11,657 nt of DNA from Deltaproteobacteria bacterium (GTDB lineage Bacteria > Myxococcota > Myxococcia > Myxococcales > 40CM-4-68-19). Positions 6,859 to 11,657 of this stretch are shown here, one piece after another. The stretch lies in the NCBI GenBank assembly GCA_005879095.1, contig VBLM01000063.1, positions 1-11,657 on the forward strand. The letters are read 5' to 3'. The notes under the pieces were generated by a model. It saw nothing but the letters and a program-made list of their open reading frames with translations. It ran no database searches and was not told the DNA's origin. Position 1 is the stretch's first letter. Each line of letters opens with the position of its first letter. Made by a program: the position numbers and the translations under genes.

Positions 6859-7789
6859 GGAGTCCGAGGGTGTAGCAAAACTCGCCCCTCCGGTGCACGC
6901 GATCGTCGTTTCCTGGAACGGCGCGCACTTGCTTCCGGACTGCCTGAAGGCGCTGCTCGCTCAAGAGCCGCGGCCGCAGGTCGTGGTGGTCGACAATGGC
7001 TCGATCGACCGCACCGCGGAGGTGCTCGCGCAGTTTCCCGGGGTGGAGCACCTGCGACTCGACGCGAACCTCGGCTACGGGCGCGCCAACAACCAGGCGA
7101 TGCGGCGGGCGCTCGACGCGGGGGTCGAGTTCGTCGCGCTGATCAACAACGACGTCGAGGTCGAAAGAGGCTGGCTCGCGGCGCTGTTGAATGCGGCCCG
7201 AGCGCAGCCGCAGGCGGGGATGTTCACCGGCACGTTGCTGTTTCGCGGCGAGGAGCGGGTGAATTCGACCGGGCTCGTCATCGACCGTTTCGGCCGCGCT
7301 CGCGATCGCGATTTCGGCGTCGAGCGCGCGAGACTTTCCACGCAGGACGGGCCCGTCGCCGGAGTGAGCGGGGGCGCAGCGTTGCTCCGCGCGTCGATGC
7401 TGCGGACAGTGGGACTCTTCGATCCGGCGTACTTCGCGTACTACGAGGACGTCGACCTTTCGCTGCGCGCCGCGGAGGCCGGATTCGGCTGCTGGTACGT
7501 GCGCGACGCGATCGCGCGACATCGGTTCGGCGCCACGGTGGGCGCCGGGTCGCCGCGGCAGCGCTACCTGCTCGGCCGCGGCCACTTGCGGACGCTGGCG
7601 ATGCACCAGCCGCTCCTGAAAGCCGCCGCGCTGGTGCCGCTGACGGTCGCGTATCGCGCCGCGGTGAAAGCGCCGCTCGAGTTGATTCGCGCGCGGCCGT
7701 CGCTCGCGCTCGCCGAGATCAAGGCGGCCGGCGCCGGCGGCGTCGACGCGCTGCGGGCGTTCATCGATAGATCACGACAGCGGCGGTGA
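6839..7789 (+). CDS. Glycosyltransferase family 2 (rhamnosyltransferase-like)
   Basis: This is an inverting GT-A fold enzyme that adds a sugar to a growing polysaccharide from a nucleotide- or lipid-linked donor. From TTG 6839 the product is 316 residues. It shows HAIVVSWNGAHLLPDCL near the N-terminus, VVVVDNGSIDRT, LDANLGYGRANNQA, the metal-binding INNDVEV (D105, equivalent to the DxD motif), VAGVSGGAALLRASML, FAYYEDVDLSLRA and a C-terminal SPRQRYLLGRGHLRTLA segment leading into an amphipathic tail. The catalytic domain aligns with relatives without obvious gaps. It is the only + strand gene, embedded between leftward blocks: it overlaps the GT4 start by 20 bases and the ubiA end by 29 bases. 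GTG 6893 is the alternative start, giving a protein 18 residues shorter that still begins at the first beta strand. Confidence 0.9.
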   Translation: MIPTSIKESEGVAKLAPPVHAIVVSWNGAHLLPDCLKALLAQEPRPQVVVVDNGSIDRTAEVLAQFPGVEHLRLDANLGYGRANNQAMRRALDAGVEFVALINNDVEVERGWLAALLNAARAQPQAGMFTGTLLFRGEERVNSTGLVIDRFGRARDRDFGVERARLSTQDGPVAGVSGGAALLRASMLRTVGLFDPAYFAYYEDVDLSLRAAEAGFGCWYVRDAIARHRFGATVGAGSPRQRYLLGRGHLRTLAMHQPLLKAAALVPLTVAYRAAVKAPLELIRARPSLALAEIKAAGAGGVDALRAFIDRSRQRR

Positions 7790-8624
7790 CCGCCCACCCC
7801 AGCAGCGCCAGCCAGAGGCCGCGATCCTGCACCAGCAGGCTGCCCGGATCCCCGCCTGCGTCCAGCCGCATGACGTGATTCTGGTACCGGAACAAGGCGT
7901 AGATCACGAACGGCACCGTGTACAAAAGGCTCGTAGTTCCGAAGTGTTCCACGGTGCGCGGCGACTGGGTATAGAGCGCGTACGAGACGATCGCCGCTCC
8001 CGCCAGCGCCGTCAGCCAGCTGTCGACCAGCGGCAGGCTGTACTCGCCGAGCGCCGGCCGGTGATTCGAGGCGGCTTCACCGAGCAGGACCATCTCGGCG
8101 CGACGCTTGCCGAGGGCGAGGAAGAGCGCGAGCAGGAACGAGCAGACGAGGAGCCAGGGCGAGATCTCGGCGTCGATGACTGCCGCGCCCACCGCCGCGC
8201 GCAGGACGAAGCCGGCGGCGACGATCATCACGTCGAGCAGGAATACCCGCTTGAGGCCGAAGCTGTAGGCGAGCGTCGAGACGAGGTACGCGACCGTGAT
8301 CGCCAGTGTGCCGAGGTTGAGGGCCGCGGCACCGGCCAGCGCCGCGATCGCGAGCGCCGCCGATGCCAGGCCGGCTGCGCGCGGCGAGAGCCGGCCCGAG
8401 GCGATCGGCCGCAGGCGTTTGACCGGATGATGCGCGTCGGAGGCGCGATCGGCGATGTCGTTCGCCAGATACACCGAGCTCGCCGCGGCGCAGAAGACGA
8501 AGAACACGGCGAGAACGCGAAGCTCGGCGCGCACCTCGAAGAGCCGCCCCGCGAAGACGATGCCGGCGAAGACGAAGACGTTCTTGCTCCACTGCCGCGG
8601 CCGCATCGCCTCGAGCAGGTCCAT
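7761..8624 (-). CDS. ubiA: Polyprenyl-phosphate phosphoribosyltransferase (DPPR synthase, UbiA family)
   Basis: The enzyme attaches 5-phosphoribose from PRPP to decaprenyl (or another polyprenyl) phosphate in the inner membrane, the first committed step of polyprenylphosphoryl-arabinose synthesis. The 287-residue product starts MDLLEAMRPRQWSKNVFVFA, typical of the DPPR synthase branch of the UbiA superfamily. The Asp-rich motif is NDIADRASD at 55-63, followed by HPVKRLRPIASGRL; a second conserved block is YSFGLKRVFLLDVMIVAAGF at 120-139 and a third is ALGKRRAEM. About eight or nine membrane segments are visible. Length and motifs are complete. It follows dprE2 with no spacing (TGAATG), so the three DPA genes are co-translated. 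Its 3' end overlaps the convergent GT2 gene. Confidence 0.93.
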   Translation of the reverse strand: MDLLEAMRPRQWSKNVFVFAGIVFAGRLFEVRAELRVLAVFFVFCAAASSVYLANDIADRASDAHHPVKRLRPIASGRLSPRAAGLASAALAIAALAGAAALNLGTLAITVAYLVSTLAYSFGLKRVFLLDVMIVAAGFVLRAAVGAAVIDAEISPWLLVCSFLLALFLALGKRRAEMVLLGEAASNHRPALGEYSLPLVDSWLTALAGAAIVSYALYTQSPRTVEHFGTTSLLYTVPFVIYALFRYQNHVMRLDAGGDPGSLLVQDRGLWLALLGWAVTAAVVIYR

Positions 8625-9296
8625 TCAGAACGACATCCTCTTGAAGAGCGGCTCGGGGATCATGCGCACGATCAGCATGATGAAGCGCCAGTACCAGGGC
8701 AAGTAAACGACGTCGCGGCGGCCGTCGATGGCGCGGACGATGCCGCGGCCGACCGAAGCGGGCGAGCTGAAGAGCGGCGACTTCTGCATCTGCGCGGTCA
8801 TCGGCGTGTCGACGAAGCCGGGCTTCAGCGTGACCACCCGGACGCCCTTGTGAAAAAGGCGCTGGCGGAGCGCTGACAGGTAGGCGTCGAGGCCCGCCTT
8901 CGAGGCGCCGTACAGCGCGTTCTTCGCGCGGCCGCGATCGCCTGAAACCGACGAGATTGCGGCGATGCAGGCGCCGGGCGGCAATATCTCCCCAATCAAC
9001 TCGAGCAGCTCGACCGGACCGACCAGATTCGTCTGTAAAACGTCGGGTCCATTCAGGACGCCGTGCGCCAGCAACACGACGTCGGCTAGCCGCGCCAGGG
9101 TAGAATAGCTCGACCGATCGTTCAGGTCGTGAACCATCGTTTCGACTTTGCCGCCGCGCGTACGCAGATCATCGGCGACTGCCTGCAGCTTTTCCGCCGA
9201 GCGGGCGACCAGCAGCAGCTCGTCGCCGCGAGTGGCCCAGATGCGCGCCGCCGCCTGCGCGATCGCCGAGGTCGCGCCGAGGACGAGCACTTTCAT
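8625..9296 (-). CDS. dprE2: Decaprenylphosphoryl-2-keto-ribose reductase (DprE2-like SDR), short form
   Basis: DprE2 reduces the 2-keto intermediate made by DprE1 to polyprenylphosphoryl-arabinose. The 223-residue product is a short-chain dehydrogenase with the cofactor loop LGATSAIAQA (6-15), HDLND (56-60), N90, the ISSVSGDRGR block at 114-123, the catalytic Y129-x3-K133 (YGASK) and LKPGFVDTPMTAQM. The C-terminus RRDVVYLPWYWRFIMLIVRMIPEPLFKRMSF-type tail (about 193-223, quoted here in outline only) is characteristic of DprE2 and contains a membrane-anchoring helix. Relatives are about 245-255 residues; the shortfall sits between about 67 and 108, where LARLADVVLLAHGVLN runs quickly into GPDVLQTNLVG. 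The ATG at 9296 overlaps the dprE1 stop (ATGA). Confidence 0.9.
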   Translation of the reverse strand: MKVLVLGATSAIAQAAARIWATRGDELLLVARSAEKLQAVADDLRTRGGKVETMVHDLNDRSSYSTLARLADVVLLAHGVLNGPDVLQTNLVGPVELLELIGEILPPGACIAAISSVSGDRGRAKNALYGASKAGLDAYLSALRQRLFHKGVRVVTLKPGFVDTPMTAQMQKSPLFSSPASVGRGIVRAIDGRRDVVYLPWYWRFIMLIVRMIPEPLFKRMSF

Positions 9297-10506
9297 CCCG
9301 CGACCCGCCGCCAGAAGGACGAGGAAAACGCCGGGTCGAGGAAGCGCTTGAACTCGTCCAACCGCGGATAGCTCTTCACGAACGTCGCCGCCGACATTCG
9401 CGCGTCCTTGGCCGGATAGAGCGCGCCGCCCGCGCCGGCGGCGATCGATTCGAGGCGCGCGAAGGTCTGGATCTCGCTGGATGGGAGATCGATTGCGACG
9501 GTAAAACCGGGCCGCGGGAACGACAGCATCCCTGGCGACGGAACGTCGCCGAACTTCTTCAACACGGTGAGCGGCGAGCCGGCGCCGAGTCGCGCGATCT
9601 CGTCGAGCAGCTCGCGCAGGCCCTCGCGCGCCGGCACCACGCACTGGAACTGCAGGAAGCCGCCCTTCCCGTAGAGCCGGTTCCACCGGTCGACGGCGTC
9701 GAGCGGGAAGAAGAAGGGATCGTAGTGGCCGACCCGCTTGCCGCCGCGCTGCGCCAGGTAGTACGCGGCGTTGAACGCGCGGACGGTGAGGCCGTTCACC
9801 AGCTTCACATCGACCGGCACCGAAACGCGCGCGCGAGGCGCCCGGACCGCGCCGGCCGCGTGATCGCCGCGATAGAAGATGCCCCGGTGCTCGCGCGAGA
9901 GCACGTCGAGCCAGGCGACCGTGTACTCGCAAAGCGCGTCGCTCTCGTCCGAGATGGCGAAAAACTCGTCGAGCCCCGTGAATTTGAGCGCATCGGTCTG
10001 CACCGCCGCGCCCGGAACCGGCCGCAGCGCGATTTCGGCCCAGGTGATGAGGCCGGTCAGCCCGAGTCCACCGACCGTCGCGTTGAACAGCTCGTCGCCG
10101 GGCGAAACCTCCGCGCGAGAGCCGTCCGACCGCAGCAGCTCGAGCCTGCGAACGTGCCGCCCGAACGTCCCCGCGCGGTGGTGATTCTTGCCGTGGATGT
10201 CGTTGGCGATCGCGCCGCCGACCGAGACGTGTTTCGTCCCCGGCACGACCGGCAGAAAGTACCCCCGCGGCACCGCCAGCTCGAGGATCTCGCCGAGCGT
10301 GATGCCGGCTTCGCAGCGCACGATCCCGTCCTGGAAGGAGATGAAGCGATCCAGCCCGCCCGTCTTCAGCAACGCGCCGCCGTCGTTGAGGCAGCAGTCG
10401 CCGCCAGCACCGGCCGCACCGGCGGAATCCGCGCCTCGGATCGCCACGCCAGTGGAAATTCGGCGACGTGCGCAGCCGCCGGGTAGCGGTCCCAGGACTC
10501 GGTCAC
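9293..10506 (-). CDS. dprE1: Decaprenylphosphoryl-ribose 2-oxidase (DprE1-like), 5' region frameshifted
   Basis: DprE1 is a flavin oxidase that oxidises the 2'-OH of polyprenylphosphoryl-ribose. The main frame (10447-9293) shows DCCLNDGGALL, PGTKHVSVGGAIANDIHGKN followed by HHRAGTFGRHV, GGLGLTGLITWAEI, LYGKGGFLQFQ, LSFPRPGFTVAIDLP and GALYPAKDARMSAATF, matching the family throughout, including the active-site lysine of AKDAR. The natural N-terminus is in another frame from GTG 10506: VTESWDRYPAAAHVAEFPLA, then WRSEARIPPVRPVLA. The frames meet near 10400 and the expected flavin loop (YGxGRSYG) between PVLA and GDCC is absent. About 22 bases appear lost, shifting the frame. The apparent start at GTG 10447 gives a nonsense leader (MAIRGADSAG) and is rejected. 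Translation is coupled to dprE2 by ATGA. The gap to the desaturase stop is 20 bases. Confidence 0.9.
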
Positions 10507-10526
10507 GCCGCCGTTCTATCAGAGGT

Positions 10527-11297
10527 TCAAGCAGCCTGGCGGAGCGGCTCGGGAAAGACCGCCCGCTGCGGCGTCCGGATGGTGACGATCCGCGCCAAGG
10601 CCATCAGGCGCAGCACCTGCCAGCCCGGGTCGAGCTCGAACCACCGCGCCGCGAAGTTCGGGCTCGCGCCGTACTTGTGGTGGTTGTTCTGGAACAGCTC
10701 GCCCATGGTGACGAAGTCGAACGGCAGCGTGTTCCGGCTTTTGTCGCCGTTGTCGAACGACTGGTAGCCGTACTTGTGGCCGCACCAGTTGACGATCGCG
10801 CCGTGCACCGGCCCCATCACGAAGTGCACCGGCAGCATGAACGCGATCTGCCACCAGTGAGTGGCGAAGGCGAAGTAGAACGCCGCGTACGCCACGCCGA
10901 AGAGCACGCGCATCGGCCAGCTCTGGCCGAGCGTCACGTCGATGAGCTTCCACTGCGGAACATCGCCGTCGAAGCGCGCCTCGGGCTTGACCCGGTCGTG
11001 CGCGTAGTCGTCGTAGCGCTTCTTGGTCCGCCACATCATCGCCAGCGCGTTCTGGTGGAAACCGGGCGCATGCGGGTCGCGCTCGGTGTCGCTGAAGGCG
11101 TGGTGCTCGCGGTGCAGGATCGCGTAACCGCGCGGATTCAGGTACGAACTGCCCTGCACCAGCCAGGCGAGGAAATGGATGACCCGCTCGGTCCGCGGAC
11201 CCATCGTGTACATCTTGTGGGCCGCGTAGCGGTGCTGGAAGACGCTCTGGAAGAGGACGCTCAAGAGCCAGTGGCCGGCGAAGAAGGCGTAAACCAT
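10527..11297 (-). CDS. Fatty acyl desaturase (membrane di-iron, Ole1/DesC type)
   Basis: This enzyme introduces a cis double bond, usually at C9, into a fatty acyl chain bound to CoA or lipid, in the cytoplasmic membrane. The 256-residue product carries the three histidine boxes HRYAAH (22-27), HREHH (62-66) and QNNHH (203-207), plus H174 in NWCGHKYGY, as expected for the di-iron site. Membrane-spanning stretches lie at about 2-20, 36-52, 131-148 and 150-166. GPVHGAIVNWCGHKYGY and SRNTLPFDF are highly typical. The length is normal for this compact bacterial subgroup. ATG 11297 is preceded by AGAGG two bases away, a close but plausible binding site. It lies between an exporter ATPase and the DPA genes and may adjust membrane or lipid-carrier composition, which is inference. 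Confidence 0.93.
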   Translation of the reverse strand: MVYAFFAGHWLLSVLFQSVFQHRYAAHKMYTMGPRTERVIHFLAWLVQGSSYLNPRGYAILHREHHAFSDTERDPHAPGFHQNALAMMWRTKKRYDDYAHDRVKPEARFDGDVPQWKLIDVTLGQSWPMRVLFGVAYAAFYFAFATHWWQIAFMLPVHFVMGPVHGAIVNWCGHKYGYQSFDNGDKSRNTLPFDFVTMGELFQNNHHKYGASPNFAARWFELDPGWQVLRLMALARIVTIRTPQRAVFPEPLRQAA

Positions 11298-11306
11298 GCC
11301 CTCTTA

Positions 11307-11332
11307 GACAGCGGGACTGTCATGTCCTTGTC
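11307..11332. promoter_or_regulatory. Repeated TGTC/GACA boxes upstream of the desaturase gene
   Basis: The 53-base gap before the desaturase holds GACAG-N5-CTGTC (11307-11321), a perfect 5-bp inverted repeat ending 10 bases from the start codon, followed by two more TGTC boxes at 11323-11326 and 11329-11332. This arrangement resembles a repressor or activator site, or a small RNA hairpin. No convincing -35/-10 pair was found. The assignment is inference from symmetry alone. Confidence 0.35.
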
Positions 11333-11350
11333 ACGGCGCGTTAAAAAAGA

Positions 11351-11657
11351 TCAGGCTGCGACAATCGGTCCCGGGGCCGGCCCTCGCTCCAACTCGCGAT
11401 AGCGCTCCCACGCCTGCTCGACCGGCCCGTCGAACTCGAGCCGCCCGTGATGGAGGACGGCCGCCCGAGGGCACAGCTCCTTGGCCGCTTCGGGCGCGTG
11501 CGAGACGAAGACGAAGGTCACGCCCGCCGTGCGGAAGTCCTTGATGCGCGCCTTGCACTTCTCCTGGAACCGTTCGTCGCCGACAGCCAGCACCTCGTCG
11601 ACGATGAGGATCTCCGGCTCGACGTCCTGCGCGATGGCGAACCCGAGCCGCGCGTAC
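11351..11657 (-). CDS. ABC transporter ATP-binding subunit for polysaccharide export, C-terminal part, cut by window edge
   Basis: The visible 101 residues are the end of a nucleotide-binding domain of the Wzt/TagH/RfbE group, which energises export of lipid-linked polysaccharide through a Wzm-like permease. Seen in order: YARLGFAIAQ (the stretch after the signature motif), Walker B with the catalytic glutamate in EILIVDEVLAVGD, the FQEKCKARI segment typical of this group, and the H-loop FVSHAPEAAKELC followed by AVLHHGRLEFDGPVEQAWERY. The protein ends about 20 residues later, so it lacks the C-terminal carbohydrate-binding domain that some Wzt proteins have. Walker A and the signature motif are beyond the right edge. 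A permease gene is expected upstream, outside the window. The stop is 53 bases from the desaturase start. Confidence 0.9.
   Translation of the reverse strand, partial: YARLGFAIAQDVEPEILIVDEVLAVGDERFQEKCKARIKDFRTAGVTFVFVSHAPEAAKELCPRAAVLHHGRLEFDGPVEQAWERYRELERGPAPGPIVAA

Noticed and set aside
5953..7770. Long + strand open frame (605 codons)
   Set aside because: It crosses two well-supported glycosyltransferases in the wrong frame and shows no family motif.
10445..10447. GTG 10447 as the start of dprE1
   Set aside because: It encodes a leader unlike the family, while the conserved N-terminus is present upstream in another frame from GTG 10506.
11341..11350. T-run after the ABC ATPase stop as an intrinsic terminator (- strand)
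   Set aside because: Six Ts are present, but no stable hairpin lies directly before them; the GGGCCGGCCC palindrome is more than 20 bases away and inside the coding region.
1..11657. tRNA or rRNA genes, CRISPR arrays, insertion sequences
   Set aside because: No cloverleaf, spaced direct repeats, transposase motifs or terminal inverted repeats were seen, and there is no gene-free stretch longer than about 55 bases.

Overview
The window is GC-rich bacterial DNA, densely packed with genes and without RNA genes, mobile elements or CRISPR. It probably comes from a Gram-negative soil or sediment lineage. The NadD sequence (EHPLGK...PFEHRVEQCE type, HVAH instead of HxGH) and a predicted outer-membrane barrel protein resemble Myxococcota or related former Deltaproteobacteria. 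That placement rests on remembered family resemblance and is only moderately sure.

Layout: the - strand carries almost everything. Right block (11657 down to 7761): the end of an ABC polysaccharide-exporter ATPase, a fatty acyl desaturase, then dprE1-dprE2-ubiA, the three-enzyme set that turns PRPP plus polyprenyl phosphate into polyprenylphosphoryl-arabinose (DPA). The last three are tightly joined (ATGA overlap, then TGAATG). Middle: one + strand gene, a family 2 glycosyltransferase (6839-7789), overlaps its neighbours at both ends, head-to-head with a GT4 and tail-to-tail with ubiA. Left block (6858 down to 1): two GT4 glycosyltransferases, a DUF1338 dioxygenase, a WcaJ/WbaP-type polyprenyl-phosphate sugar transferase, a DUF1343 (NamZ-like) hydrolase, nadD, a predicted outer-membrane protein and the start of hemB. 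Stops and starts overlap at three junctions (GTGA, ATGA, TGATG), so the polysaccharide part of this block reads as one operon running into housekeeping genes.

Together the sugar transferase (chain initiation), three glycosyltransferases (chain growth), the DPA pathway (arabinose donor) and the ABC ATPase (export) suggest a surface polysaccharide that contains D-arabinose, made outside the Actinobacteria where the DPA pathway is best known.

The most unusual signal is that several genes here lack blocks that are strongly conserved in their families, while both flanks of each gap are preserved. The sugar transferase lacks the SxGPVxFxQxRxG block; DUF1343 lacks an internal block and, with a frameshift, most of its C-terminal block; one GT4 lacks the inter-domain segment; dprE1 has lost the GxGRSYGD flavin loop, also with a frameshift; dprE2 is short by about 25-30 residues. 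Genes such as hemB, nadD, ubiA, the GT2 and the desaturase look whole. Either the locus is decaying or rapidly compacting by short deletions, or the assembly has collapsed at several points. The sequence alone cannot decide between these.
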